DNA from: JBFFMO01 sp041390025
GTDB lineage: Bacteria; Myxococcota_A; Bradymonadia; Bradymonadales; Bradymonadaceae
Length of the DNA stretch: 64,000 nt
Direction of reading: 5' to 3'
NCBI GenBank assembly: GCA_041390025.1
Contig: JAWKQR010000017.1
Span: 58,848-122,847 of the forward strand
The position numbers were made by a program, and so were the translations under genes. Positions 1 through 8,837 of this stretch are shown here, piece by piece. The notes beneath the pieces were generated by a model. That model ran no database searches. It saw nothing but the letters and a program-made list of their open reading frames with translations, and was not told the DNA's origin. Position 1 is the stretch's first letter. Every line of letters begins with the position of its first letter.

Positions 1-820
1 ACTTCGCGTAACAACCGCCTTCGATGTTGAACACACCCGTGTCTGTCCAGCAGTGCTCGTCGTCGCCGATGAGCTTGCGCTTGGGGTCCGCCGACAACGT
101 GGTCTTCCCGGTACCCGAAAGTCCGAAAAAGACGGCCACATCGTCTGGTGTGTCACCTTCGTTCGCCGAGCAGTGCATCGACAGCACGCCTTTCTTGGGC
201 ATCAAGTAGTGCATCAACGTAAAGATGCCTTTCTTCATCTCGCCCGCGTACTCGCTGCCCAAAATGACCATTTCACCGCGCTCAAAATCCATCGCGATGG
301 ACGTCGCCGAGGTCATGCCCTCGGTGTATGGGTTCGCGGGGAAAACCCCGGCGTTGAAGATCACAAAATCGGGCTCGCCGAAGTTGGCCAGCTGCTCACG
401 CGTGGGGCGAATCAACATGTTGTTCATAAACAACGCGTGATAGGCGCGGGTCGCGATGATGCGGACTTTGATCTGGTGTTCGGGATCCCAGCCTGCATAC
501 CCGTCGAACACGTAAATGCGGTCGCGCAGGTCGATGTAATCGAGCGCACGCTGACGGTTGAGCATGAACACGTGCTCGTTGAGCTCGATGTTGATGTTCC
601 CCCACCAAACGTCTTGTTCACTCTCGGGGTTGCGAACGACGCGCTTGTCCTTCGGGCTACGGCCCGTTTTGTCGCCGCTGAGTGCCACCAACGCGCCGGT
701 ATCCGAAATCACGGTCCCAGGTTCGTACTTAATGGCCTCTTCGTACAGCACCGCCGCAGGTGCGTTACGAATGATTTTTTTGTTACGCAAACCGTAATTT
801 TCCAGACTCGTCGCTAGCAT
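1..820 (-). CDS. pckA: Phosphoenolpyruvate carboxykinase (ATP), 3' end outside window
   Basis: Reading leftwards from the ATG at 818-820, 273 codons are open to the window edge, so the C-terminal half is missing. The ATP-type PEPCK signatures are visible: SGDKTGRSPKDK near residue 50 (substrate-binding Arg), the kinase-1a P-loop GLSGTGKTT near residue 235, and LIGDDEHCW just after it with the metal-binding Asp. The enzyme converts oxaloacetate plus ATP to phosphoenolpyruvate, the entry step of gluconeogenesis, in the cytoplasm. A GAGG ribosome site lies about 8 bases before the ATG. Its role fits the glyoxylate-shunt genes at the other end of the window. The overlapping plus-strand frame of 254 codons is an antisense shadow. 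Confidence 0.95.
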   Translation of the reverse strand, partial: MLATSLENYGLRNKKIIRNAPAAVLYEEAIKYEPGTVISDTGALVALSGDKTGRSPKDKRVVRNPESEQDVWWGNINIELNEHVFMLNRQRALDYIDLRDRIYVFDGYAGWDPEHQIKVRIIATRAYHALFMNNMLIRPTREQLANFGEPDFVIFNAGVFPANPYTEGMTSATSIAMDFERGEMVILGSEYAGEMKKGIFTLMHYLMPKKGVLSMHCSANEGDTPDDVAVFFGLSGTGKTTLSADPKRKLIGDDEHCWTDTGVFNIEGGCYAK

Positions 821-844
821 TGTCAGCCTCGTTGAAGATCGCCT

Positions 845-1639
845 TCACGAAATGAAATCTAAGAACCCCGCCGAACCAATCAAGGACTGTCCGCCGTCGA
901 CGACCAACGTCGTCCCTGTGATAAACTTTGCCGCGTCGGAGCACAGAAACACCGCCGCATCGCCAATTTCATCCACGTGCCCGTAACGTCGTGCGGGCAT
1001 TTTGGATTCCAGTGTGGCTTTCATCTCGGGGGTCGCAAGCCGCGACATCCCCTCGGTGTCGTCAATGGGGCCCGGGGCAATCGCGATCACGCGAATCCCC
1101 ATGGGTCCCCACTCCAGCGCCAAATCTTGTGTCATCTTCTGAATTGCGGCCTTCGCGGCTCCGGCATGAATCTGCAGCGGTGTGGGAATCCAGGCTTGGG
1201 TTGCCGTGATGTTCAAGATCACACCACCGTTTTCGCACAAATGCTCAAAACACAGCCTCGACGTGTTGAACGTGCCGAGCGCGTCGATGTCCATGACCGT
1301 CTTGAAGCCGTTTGGGCTGAGCATCGCTGCGGGTGCCAGAAAGTTGCCTGCGGCACCGTTGATGACGATGTCGATCTTTCCAAATGTCGCTTTGGTCTTG
1401 TCGATCGCGCTTTTGAGTGCGTCTGGATCGCGGACGTCCGCAGCAAAACCGACCGCGTGCGTGCCCTCGGGGCTCAGTTGCGCCGCAGCCGCGTCGAGCT
1501 TCTCCTGCGTGCGGCTGATCAGCGCCACTTTGGCACCGTGGGCGACTAATTTTCGGGCGATTCCGAAATTAATGCCGCTTCCACCGCCAGTAATGAGGGC
1601 AATCTTTCCCTCGAGGATGTTATGATGGAAAACGCTCAT
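845..1639 (-). CDS. SDR oxidoreductase, 2,4-dienoyl-CoA reductase-like
   Basis: This is a 264-residue short-chain dehydrogenase. The nucleotide-binding motif TGGGSGINFGIA is near residue 17 and NGAAGNF near residue 95. The usual YxxxK active site is replaced by HAGAAKAAIQ, the pattern of the peroxisomal/bacterial 2,4-dienoyl-CoA reductase branch (DECR2, Bacillus YkuF/FadH). It probably reduces 2,4-dienoyl-CoA with NADPH so that unsaturated fatty acids can enter beta-oxidation. I chose the ATG at 1639, which has a GAGGGA ribosome site, over the longer open frame reaching 1741. An inverted repeat GTGTCCC/GGGACAC (1640-1646 and 1657-1663) overlaps the leader and may be an operator or hairpin. 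Confidence 0.85.
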   Translation of the reverse strand: MSVFHHNILEGKIALITGGGSGINFGIARKLVAHGAKVALISRTQEKLDAAAAQLSPEGTHAVGFAADVRDPDALKSAIDKTKATFGKIDIVINGAAGNFLAPAAMLSPNGFKTVMDIDALGTFNTSRLCFEHLCENGGVILNITATQAWIPTPLQIHAGAAKAAIQKMTQDLALEWGPMGIRVIAIAPGPIDDTEGMSRLATPEMKATLESKMPARRYGHVDEIGDAAVFLCSDAAKFITGTTLVVDGGQSLIGSAGFLDFIS

Positions 1640-1722
1640 GTGTCCCTCGATGTGCCGGGACACTAGCCGTTGACATGCGCCGAGGTCAACAGTCGTGCGT
1701 CGCTTACAACCCAAGATTTGCC

Positions 1723-3456
1723 ATGCGTCTGGTCGAAACAATTCGTAGCTCTATTATTGGCGAAGACCGCGTCCTTGATGGTCCTTACGGCCCTCGCCGT
1801 GTGACTTATGCGGACTACACCGCGAGCGGGCGTTCGTTGTCGTTCATCGAAGATTTCATCCGCGACGAGGTGATGCCTCTTTACGCGAACACGCACACCG
1901 AGAGCTCGGGCACAGGCATGCAGACATCGCGGCTGCGCGACGATGCGCGGCGGATCATCGCCGAGGCTACCGGCTGTGGTCCCGATGACGTCGTGTTGTT
2001 TTGTGGGTCGGGGGCGACAGGTGCGATCAACAAACTGATCGACATCATGAATTTGCGCATCCCCAACGACCTAGATGCCAAGTACGGGCTCTCGTCCCAC
2101 ATCCCCGAGGCCGCTCGTCCAGTCGTGTTCATCGGCCCCTACGAACATCATTCCAACGAGCTTCCGTGGCGAGAGTCCATCGCCGATGTGGTCGTGATCA
2201 ACGAAGACGCTGACGGCAAGATCGACTTGCACGATCTGCAGACCAAACTTGAGCAATACAGCGACCGTGAGCTTAAGATCGGCAGTTTCTCGGCGGCATC
2301 CAACGTGACCGGGATCGGCTCGGACACGGCTGCGGTCACCCGCATGCTTCACACGCACGGGGCGCTCTCGTTCTGGGATTTCGCGGCCGCGGGACCATAC
2401 GTGAAGATCGAAATGAACATGGTCGACGACAAGGACGACGGCCTGCTCTACAAGGACGCGATTTTCCTGTCTCCCCACAAGTTCATTGGCGGTCCGGGTA
2501 CGCCGGGACTGCTGATCGTCAAAAAAGCTCTGCTGCTCAATCGGGTGCCGAGCAGCCCTGGTGGCGGCACGGTCGCGTACGTCAACTCGGCAGAGCACCG
2601 CTACCTCGACGACCCGGTCCACCGCGAGGAAGGCGGGACGCCCGCGATCATCGAGTCGATTCGCGCGGGTCTGGTGTTCCAGCTCAAGTCGGCCGTCGGA
2701 GAAGCCAAGATTCGCGAGCTCGAGGAAGATTTTGTTCGACGCGCGATCGCGCGCTGGAGTGACGTTCCTTCGATCCGCATCTTGGGCAACATCAACGCCT
2801 GGCGCCTGTCGATCGTGTCGTTCATGATCCAGCACGGCGACCGCTACCTACATCACAACTTCGTGGTCGCGTTGCTCAACGACCTGTTTGGCATCCAAGC
2901 GCGCGGCGGATGTTCGTGTGCGGGGCCGTATGGCCACCGCCTTTTGGGCATCGACCTGACCCGCTCACACGCGTTCGAGCGCGAGATCGTGCAAGGATGC
3001 GAAGGCATCAAACCCGGCTGGGTCCGCGTCAACTTCAACTACTTCATCAGCGAAGAAGTGTTTGAGTTCATTGTCGAGGCGCTCGCTATGGTCGCCGAAC
3101 ACGGTTGGAAGCTCATCCCCGACTACGTCTTTGACGCCGCGACCGGTACGTGGAAACACCGCCGAGGTCGGCCCGATCCGCCACTGTCGCTCAAGAGCGT
3201 CACGTACCGCACGGGCAAGATGGAGTATCGGGCGCGGCATATGACCGAGCCGGAGTGGGCGATGGACGACTACCTTGCAGAGGCACGTCGCATCTTTGAC
3301 ATCGCCTCCAGCAAAGTCGACGGCGTGACCTACGCTCCGCCCAAGGTCAGTGCGGACTTCGAGTCCTTGAGGTGGTTTCCTCTTCCCCACGAGATTGTTT
3401 CTGAGCTCCGCGGAATCACGCCCATCGAGACACACGGGGATGCGTTTTCGGACTAG
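1723..3456 (+). CDS. Class V aminotransferase-fold PLP enzyme (cysteine desulfurase-like)
   Basis: About 577 residues from the ATG at 1723; an in-frame ATG at 1675 is possible but lies in the divergent promoter region. The fold-type I PLP core is clear: GSGATGAIN binds the cofactor phosphate, TGIGSDTAAVTRMLHTHGA is typical of the SufS/NifS-like group, and the Schiff-base lysine is K253 in SPHKFIGG. GGCSCAGPYGH later holds two cysteines where desulfurases carry their loop Cys. The protein is about 170 residues longer than SufS, with a C-terminal extension I cannot assign. The substrate is unknown. It is transcribed away from the reductase gene, and its stop overlaps the convergent membrane gene by four bases. 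Confidence 0.75.
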   Translation: MRLVETIRSSIIGEDRVLDGPYGPRRVTYADYTASGRSLSFIEDFIRDEVMPLYANTHTESSGTGMQTSRLRDDARRIIAEATGCGPDDVVLFCGSGATGAINKLIDIMNLRIPNDLDAKYGLSSHIPEAARPVVFIGPYEHHSNELPWRESIADVVVINEDADGKIDLHDLQTKLEQYSDRELKIGSFSAASNVTGIGSDTAAVTRMLHTHGALSFWDFAAAGPYVKIEMNMVDDKDDGLLYKDAIFLSPHKFIGGPGTPGLLIVKKALLLNRVPSSPGGGTVAYVNSAEHRYLDDPVHREEGGTPAIIESIRAGLVFQLKSAVGEAKIRELEEDFVRRAIARWSDVPSIRILGNINAWRLSIVSFMIQHGDRYLHHNFVVALLNDLFGIQARGGCSCAGPYGHRLLGIDLTRSHAFEREIVQGCEGIKPGWVRVNFNYFISEEVFEFIVEALAMVAEHGWKLIPDYVFDAATGTWKHRRGRPDPPLSLKSVTYRTGKMEYRARHMTEPEWAMDDYLAEARRIFDIASSKVDGVTYAPPKVSADFESLRWFPLPHEIVSELRGITPIETHGDAFSD

Positions 3457-4031
3457 GCCCAGCCCCACTCGAACAAATAGTAATACACGACAAAACGAGG
3501 GATGCGGGCGAGCGTGCCAATCAGGAAGGGGCGGTAGGGCATCTTGTAGATCCCTGCGAACCAGCAGATGATGCTGAACGGCACGGGCGTCAGCGCCGAC
3601 ACCACCACCGTCCAAAGGCCCCATTTCTTGAACAGGGCTTCGCCCTTGGGGCGAAACTTCTCGATCCGTTTTCCCAGCAGAGGAACGTGCTGAAGCAGCG
3701 GGCCCAATACATAGGCCAAATTTCCAGCGATCACCGACGAAACCGCGATCGCCGCCAAGATCTGAATCTCGTCGGCGTGGCTCGCCACGGCTGCGAGCAG
3801 GTAGGTATCCGGGGGCACCGGAAACGTCAGGGCGTCCGCGAGCAATACCGCCACAAAAATCCCCCAAACGCCTAGATGCTCGACGATCCAGTCGGCGAGT
3901 TGCTCGGCCGGGCCGCGTGCGACAATGGCTACGATGGCTACCGCGGCCACAATCAAGGCGGTCGTAACCACGCCGCGCACGATCAGTGAGCGCATGGTAG
4001 GGGCTTCAACGACTTCTGACTCTTCTTCCAT
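3453..4031 (-). CDS. VTT/DedA-like (YqaA-type) membrane protein
   Basis: A 192-residue membrane protein with an acidic N-terminus and a first hydrophobic helix around residues 18-43. A VTT-type core follows: segments near residues 60-85 (with FPVPPDTYLLAA) and 90-115, then KFRPKGEALFKKWG and a Pro-rich hydrophobic segment SALTPVPFSIICWFAG. This arrangement is that of the SNARE-associated/YqaA family, which are inner-membrane proteins linked to lipid scrambling or membrane homeostasis. The exact substrate cannot be read from sequence. It is convergent with, and overlaps by four bases, the aminotransferase gene. The start could also be the internal ATG twelve codons in. Confidence 0.7.
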   Translation of the reverse strand: MEEESEVVEAPTMRSLIVRGVVTTALIVAAVAIVAIVARGPAEQLADWIVEHLGVWGIFVAVLLADALTFPVPPDTYLLAAVASHADEIQILAAIAVSSVIAGNLAYVLGPLLQHVPLLGKRIEKFRPKGEALFKKWGLWTVVVSALTPVPFSIICWFAGIYKMPYRPFLIGTLARIPRFVVYYYLFEWGWA

Positions 4032-4127
4032 TTGCCCGCACCAAAACGTGAACTTACTTCTGATAGAAGCAGCTTGCGGTTACGATTAGTCCCGAAACCA
4101 TGGGCGCGCAATGACATAAGGCTTACG

Positions 4128-5588
4128 ATGAAATTTCGCCAACACGTGTGGGGGCTGGCCGTAGCATCGCTCTTGGGCGGTTGCTCGGTCGTCTCTGACT
4201 TCAACGAGTGCAGCGCGGGCAGCGAGTGTGCCTCGGGCGTCTGCGACAACGGGATCTGCGCCGACACGACCACGTGCACATCCGCGAGCGAATGCGCAGA
4301 CACCGAAATCTGCGTGCGAGGCGCGTGCATTGCGCTCAAGGCGGGCTGCACAGCGGCGCAAGCGCTTGAGAATCGCGAGTCCGAAATGATCTACGTCGGC
4401 AGCCTGATGCCGCTCTCAGGCCGCAACGCCGAAAAAGGTCAGGCCACCGATCTCGGTGTCACCGTGGCGTTTGCACAGGTCAACCAAAGCGCGAACGGCG
4501 TCAACGGGGCGAAGATCGGGCAGATCACGTGTGACACGCTCAACGATGTTGAGGTCGCCGTGGAACAGGGGAATTACCTATCCACCGAGCTTGGGCTCGC
4601 CGCGGTCATCGGGTCGATCTCGAGCTCGGAAACGCTTGCCGTCGCGCAACAGGTGACGGTGCCGGGCGACACATTGCTGATTTCCCCGGCGTCGACGGCG
4701 CCATCGATCACCGCGATTGATTCGGGCAAGGATCTCGTATTCCGAACGATCCCCTCGGATGTGCTGCAAGCGCCCGCGCTCGCGAGTCTGATCGAACAAC
4801 GTGGATACGCCTCGATCGCAGTCTTGGCGGTCAACAGCACGTATGGTGAGGGGTTGCTCGGGGCGTTGCTGACGGCGTTGCCCCCGAGCGCCACACAGAC
4901 CGATGTCTTCAAAACACTGCGCTACGATGTGCAAGAGGGCAGCTTGGTCACCGAAACACTCGTCGAAGATGCTACCCAGCTTTTTGTGACCGAGGGTTTC
5001 GCGCCGGAGGCAATCGTCGTGCTGGGTTCGGTCGAGGGTCAGCAATTGATCTTCGCGCTCGACTCCCTCTTCGCGACCGACAACGCGCCCGATTGGGTGC
5101 TCACCGACGCGGCCCGCGACGCGGGATTGCTGGACGCGGCCAAGTTCGGCGCCGTTCATCCAAGGATCGTCGGAACCTCCCCACAGTCGACCCAAAGCCC
5201 ACAGTTTCAACAGTTCCAGGTGCGCTATGAAGGCGCCGGCGCGTTTGGCGCCCGGGATTTCCCCTTCGCGGATCGTGCGTACGACGCGGCGATGCTGGTC
5301 GCGCTCGCGCTCAACGCCGTTGACACCCCAGCCGACACAAACGGAACCGCGCTCAGCGGCGTGCTCAAGCGTGTTTCCAGCGGCGCGCAGTATGAGGCCT
5401 CGGGCGACTTGCTCTCTGCGAGCGCAACTCTGCGAAACGGCGACTCCATCGATTATCTGGGCGCAAGTGGCGCCGTGGATTTCGACGCCGCCGGCGACGT
5501 GAAATCGGCCATCGAATCGTGGACCATCGAAGAGGGTAAGTTCGTCTCGGGCGCAGTGCTCATCGACGCGGATGGCAACCTCCCGTGA
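4128..5588 (+). CDS. Periplasmic-binding-protein lipoprotein (leucine/amide receptor type)
   Basis: A 486-residue lipoprotein starting at the ATG at 4128; the frame is open further upstream but only this start gives a signal peptide, with lipobox LLGGC. A Cys-rich stretch of about 50 residues follows, with paired CxxxxxC units resembling the Dickkopf-like Cys repeats of myxobacterial surface proteins. From about residue 85 the protein is a type 1 periplasmic-binding domain (YVGSLMPLSGRNAEKGQ, then IGSISSSETLAVAQ and LLISPASTAPSIT), as in branched-chain amino-acid or amide receptors. No ABC permease or ATPase is adjacent; the next gene is an MFS transporter with which it overlaps. The ligand is unknown. 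Confidence 0.8.
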   Translation: MKFRQHVWGLAVASLLGGCSVVSDFNECSAGSECASGVCDNGICADTTTCTSASECADTEICVRGACIALKAGCTAAQALENRESEMIYVGSLMPLSGRNAEKGQATDLGVTVAFAQVNQSANGVNGAKIGQITCDTLNDVEVAVEQGNYLSTELGLAAVIGSISSSETLAVAQQVTVPGDTLLISPASTAPSITAIDSGKDLVFRTIPSDVLQAPALASLIEQRGYASIAVLAVNSTYGEGLLGALLTALPPSATQTDVFKTLRYDVQEGSLVTETLVEDATQLFVTEGFAPEAIVVLGSVEGQQLIFALDSLFATDNAPDWVLTDAARDAGLLDAAKFGAVHPRIVGTSPQSTQSPQFQQFQVRYEGAGAFGARDFPFADRAYDAAMLVALALNAVDTPADTNGTALSGVLKRVSSGAQYEASGDLLSASATLRNGDSIDYLGASGAVDFDAAGDVKSAIESWTIEEGKFVSGAVLIDADGNLP

Positions 5589-6838
5589 AGTTCCCCGCAG
5601 GTCGTTTCGAAGGTCGCATGATCGGCCTGTTCTTCTTGGGCTTCTCGAGCGGATTGCCGCGGCTACTGGTCTACAGCACGTTGACGTTTTGGCTGATGGA
5701 GGTCGGCCTCGACATCAAAACTGTGGGTCTGTTTTCGGCCACGGCCACACCTTACAACCTCAAGTTTCTATGGGCGCCCCTCCTCGACCGCCTGCGCCTG
5801 CCTTGGCTCGCCGAGATGCTCGGAAATCGCCGAGCGTGGATCTTGGCAACCCAAGTTGGCCTGATTGCCGCCATCGCCGCACTCGCGCTGACCAATCCGG
5901 CGGTTACGCCGGTGTTAACCGGCGCTCTGGCCATCGCCGTGGCGACGCTTTCCGCGAGCCAAGACGTCGTGATCGATGCTTATCGCGTGGATCTGCTTGA
6001 CGACGAAGAGCAAGGATCCGGCGCGGCAATGGCTGTGTTTGGATACCGAATTGCCATGCTCGTCGCGGGCGCTGGTGCGCTCTACGTCGCCACCTACACC
6101 CAAAGTTGGACTCAAACCTACCTCTTGATGGCTGCTTTGATGGGCGTGGGTGTGATCACGACGCTCTTGCTGCCGCGTTCCGAGGAGATCGTCGAACAGC
6201 TCGGCGGATTCGTTGAACATTTGCGTGAGGGGGTGATCGGGCCGTTCAAAGATTTCCTCACGCGACCAAGCTGGCTGTGGGTGCTCCTGTTTGTCCTGAC
6301 GTTCAAACTGGGCGACTCGCTCGCAGGCACCATGACCAATCCGTTTCTGATCGACCTTGGTTTTTCCAAGACCGAAATCGCCGATGTCTCGAAGGTCTTC
6401 GGCGTGTTCGCGAGTCTAGTCGGCGTGTCGTTGGGCGGCCTCATGGTCCGCAGGTTGGGCGTCGTCGGGTCGCTTTGGGTCGCCGGGGTGGTCCAGCTGC
6501 TGTCGAACTTCATGTTTTGCCTTCAGGCATACCTGGGAAAAAACGTCTACAGCTTGGTCGCCATGGTGGGGGTAGAAAACCTAACGGGAGGCCTTGGCAC
6601 CGCCGCATTCGTGGCGTACCTGAGCGGTCTGTGCAACCGACGTTACACGGCCACACAGTACGCGTTACTGACGGCAGTCAGCTCCGTGCTCCACACCTTG
6701 TTCGGGATGGGCACCGGATTTGTCGTCCATGAGGTCGGCTGGCTGACCTACTTCGGGCTGACCGCATTGTGCGCGCTGCCGGGGCTCGCCGTGCTCGCGG
6801 TACTTCAGGGGCGACAATCCGCGGAAATGCCGACATAA
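5585..6838 (+). CDS. AmpG-like MFS transporter
   Basis: A 417-residue polytopic protein with about twelve hydrophobic segments. The N-terminus carries the AmpG hallmark GFSSGLPRLLVYSTLTFWL, followed by TVGLFSATATPYNLKFLWAPLLDR and ASQDVVIDAYRVDLL. AmpG proteins import anhydro-muropeptides during cell-wall recycling; related members carry other solutes, so the substrate is only inferred. The GTG start overlaps the stop of the binding lipoprotein in a GTGA junction, so the two are translationally coupled and probably handle related ligands. Confidence 0.8.
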   Translation: MKFPAGRFEGRMIGLFFLGFSSGLPRLLVYSTLTFWLMEVGLDIKTVGLFSATATPYNLKFLWAPLLDRLRLPWLAEMLGNRRAWILATQVGLIAAIAALALTNPAVTPVLTGALAIAVATLSASQDVVIDAYRVDLLDDEEQGSGAAMAVFGYRIAMLVAGAGALYVATYTQSWTQTYLLMAALMGVGVITTLLLPRSEEIVEQLGGFVEHLREGVIGPFKDFLTRPSWLWVLLFVLTFKLGDSLAGTMTNPFLIDLGFSKTEIADVSKVFGVFASLVGVSLGGLMVRRLGVVGSLWVAGVVQLLSNFMFCLQAYLGKNVYSLVAMVGVENLTGGLGTAAFVAYLSGLCNRRYTATQYALLTAVSSVLHTLFGMGTGFVVHEVGWLTYFGLTALCALPGLAVLAVLQGRQSAEMPT

Positions 6839-6885
6839 GGCAGATCATATGTTATCCTTTGTTCTGCGCCTGAGGAGCCCACGGT

Positions 6886-7827
6886 ATGGACGAAAATCGC
6901 CCGCTGGACAGTCTGATCCCCGAACTCAGCCGGTCCCAGCCGATCGAGGGCATGCCCCAAGGGCCGGAGGTTCACGCCCAAGTCTTCGAGGTTCAGCTTG
7001 AGGAAGGCCATGAATGGCTTTACTCGATGTGGCGCGAACCCGAAGAACTCTCAGCGATGGAAGCTCAGATTCGGCGTCTGCTGGAGATCACGCAGCTGCT
7101 CTACCTCAGCCACGACGCCGAGCACGAGACGCCTTACGACTTTCGGGGGGTGCGGCTGCTGGTGTTCGACTCCTTGAGCGTGGGCGCGGAACGTGTGCTT
7201 GGGAGCTTCGGTCTGGTTCGAACCCCCTTTGATGCCGAGCAGTTTCAGAACCGAATGCTTTCAATCGAGAACCAAGCGATGCAGGCGGGCTGGTCCATAC
7301 CTAAGCGCCCCACGTCGGTCTGGCACGCCGAGATCGGCCAGCCCGACGAGGCCCTCGAAGGACCGCTACGGCGCATCGAGAAGCGTCTCCACGAAGCGTT
7401 GCTCGCAAACAGATGGGGCGAGGTACCTGGCGAGACGTCCAAGCTCCTCGCCGACCAGATCAAGATCCACTTTGGCGTGACCATCACCCCCGATCGAGCG
7501 GGTCTGGACCAGCTGGATGTGCTGTTGCTTGATCACTCCGCCCATCGCTTTCGTTGGATGCTGCCGTCGACGTTCAAAGCCCTGTGCGACTTTGTCGGCG
7601 TGTATATGCAGGCCACACAGCGCATGCAGGTTGGTTGGGCCGTGGGCAAAGCCGGCAACGACTTCCCGGCTCCTCCACTGTTCCGCGTGTCCACAAAGAA
7701 TGGGCCCCGGATGTTCCCCATTGGCCAAGAGATCATTCGTTGGAGCGTGCTCCCGAATGACGACGTCAACGCCGGCAGAATGTTGAGTGACCGATTGGAC
7801 GAGTCGTTCAAACGCCTGACGAGCTAG
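6886..7827 (+). CDS. Hypothetical protein, 313 aa
   Basis: I recognise no family. It is a soluble, acidic-to-neutral protein of 313 residues without signal peptide or membrane helix. A GAGG ribosome site lies 9 bases before the ATG. Visible features are an N-terminal GPEVHAQVFEVQLEEGHEW segment, a charged middle portion, and a C-terminal region containing FRVSTKNGPRMFPIGQE. It begins 47 bases after the MFS gene, so it may share that transcript, and it ends at a bidirectional terminator shared with rplL. Its position is where rpoB would stand, on the other strand, in most bacteria. Confidence 0.55.
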   Translation: MDENRPLDSLIPELSRSQPIEGMPQGPEVHAQVFEVQLEEGHEWLYSMWREPEELSAMEAQIRRLLEITQLLYLSHDAEHETPYDFRGVRLLVFDSLSVGAERVLGSFGLVRTPFDAEQFQNRMLSIENQAMQAGWSIPKRPTSVWHAEIGQPDEALEGPLRRIEKRLHEALLANRWGEVPGETSKLLADQIKIHFGVTITPDRAGLDQLDVLLLDHSAHRFRWMLPSTFKALCDFVGVYMQATQRMQVGWAVGKAGNDFPAPPLFRVSTKNGPRMFPIGQEIIRWSVLPNDDVNAGRMLSDRLDESFKRLTS

Positions 7828-7830
7828 GCA

Positions 7831-7862
7831 AAAAAAAGGCCCGCGTTTCCGCGGGCCTTTTT
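7831..7862. terminator. Bidirectional Rho-independent terminator
   Basis: A perfect 7-bp GGCCCGC/GCGGGCC stem (7838-7844 and 7851-7857) with a 6-base loop is flanked by seven A on the left and five T on the right, so it can act in both directions. It ends the plus-strand unknown gene and the minus-strand rplKAJL operon. Confidence 0.9.
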
Positions 7863-7879
7863 GGACAGTAAGCCTGAAC

Positions 7880-8263
7880 TTACTTGATTTCGGCAGTACC
7901 GCCAGCAGCTTCCAAAGCAGCCTTGATCTTCTCGGCTTCTTCTTTCGCAACGCCTTCTTTGACGGTTGCAGGAGCGCTCTCGACGAGGTCCTTTGCTTCC
8001 TTGAGGCCAAGGCCGGTCACTTCGCGGATTGCCTTGATGACCTGGATCTTGTTGTCGCCGAAGCTCTTGAGAGCGACGTCGAACTCGGTCTTTTCTTCAG
8101 CAGCAGCAGCGGCACCGCCGCCAGCAGCAGCAACCATCACAGGTGCAGCAGCAGCAGCCGACACGCCCCATTTTTCCTCGAGGTGCGAGATGAGGTCGGT
8201 GAGCTCGATGACGCTCATGTTGCTAAGGAATTCGATAACTTGGTCTTTCGAGATATCAGCCAT
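7880..8263 (-). CDS. rplL: 50S ribosomal protein L7/L12
   Basis: A 127-residue protein of standard L7/L12 organisation. The N-terminal dimerisation part (IEFLSNMSVIELTDLISHLEEKWGV) is followed by an Ala-rich hinge and the C-terminal globular domain EKTEFDVALKSFGDNKIQVIKAIREVTGLGLKEAKDLVE, broken here only by me. It forms the flexible ribosomal stalk that recruits translation GTPases and is bound to L10. It is the last gene of the rplK-rplA-rplJ-rplL group, 55 bases after rplJ. Unlike in most bacteria, rpoB does not follow; the transcript meets a terminator 17 bases after the stop. Confidence 0.98.
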   Translation of the reverse strand: MADISKDQVIEFLSNMSVIELTDLISHLEEKWGVSAAAAAPVMVAAAGGGAAAAAEEKTEFDVALKSFGDNKIQVIKAIREVTGLGLKEAKDLVESAPATVKEGVAKEEAEKIKAALEAAGGTAEIK

Positions 8264-8318
8264 TGTCTTTCTCCTTTTCGCGCGCCGAAGCGCGCTTGAT
8301 TCAAAACGATTCTAGTGG

Positions 8319-8837
8319 TTAAGCGATGTCTTCTTTGCGAGCCGAGAGAAGCAAAGCCATCTTCTGCGGCACCGCATTGAGTGTGCGAACGAACTTCTCG
8401 GGGACGGCCTTGAAGACACCAAGCAATTTTGCTTGGAGTTCGTCTTTCGACAGCATGTCCGCAAGCATTTCGACGCCCTTCTCGTCAATGACACCACCTC
8501 CAACGAGGTAGCCGCCCTTGACGACAAACTTGTCATTCTTCTTCTTGAAATCGCGAATGACCTTCGCGGGGGCCGGTGCTTCTTCCGTGCTCCACGCAAT
8601 GGCAGACGGTCCCTTCAAGTGCTCGCCCAAGCCTTCCATGTCAGTACCGGCCACTGCCAAGCGCACCAAGGTGTTCTTGACGATGTGGTAGTTGACACCG
8701 GCCTTGCGAAACTCAGCCCGAAGCTGATTGACGGTGTTGACGTCGATTCCCACATGGGATGTGACGATCACCGACTTCGCGTTGGCGAGACCTTCGCGGA
8801 GTTCTTCGACGATCTCCTGCTTCTCGGTCTTGTTCAT
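8319..8837 (-). CDS. rplJ: 50S ribosomal protein L10
   Basis: A 172-residue L10 beginning MNKTEKQEIVEELREGL, with the RNA-binding N-terminal domain (KSVIVTSHVGIDVNTVNQLR, NTLVRLAVAGT) and the C-terminal helix that docks L7/L12 dimers. The ATG at 8837 follows a GGAGG ribosome site. The longer open frame to 8960 runs through the structured leader and is rejected. L10 normally represses translation of its own operon by binding the leader, which here carries two hairpins just before the ribosome site. Confidence 0.97.
   Translation of the reverse strand: MNKTEKQEIVEELREGLANAKSVIVTSHVGIDVNTVNQLRAEFRKAGVNYHIVKNTLVRLAVAGTDMEGLGEHLKGPSAIAWSTEEAPAPAKVIRDFKKKNDKFVVKGGYLVGGGVIDEKGVEMLADMLSKDELQAKLLGVFKAVPEKFVRTLNAVPQKMALLLSARKEDIA

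Noticed and set aside
53..817. 254-codon plus-strand frame
   Set aside because: Antisense of pckA; no homology, and the minus strand carries clear PEPCK motifs.
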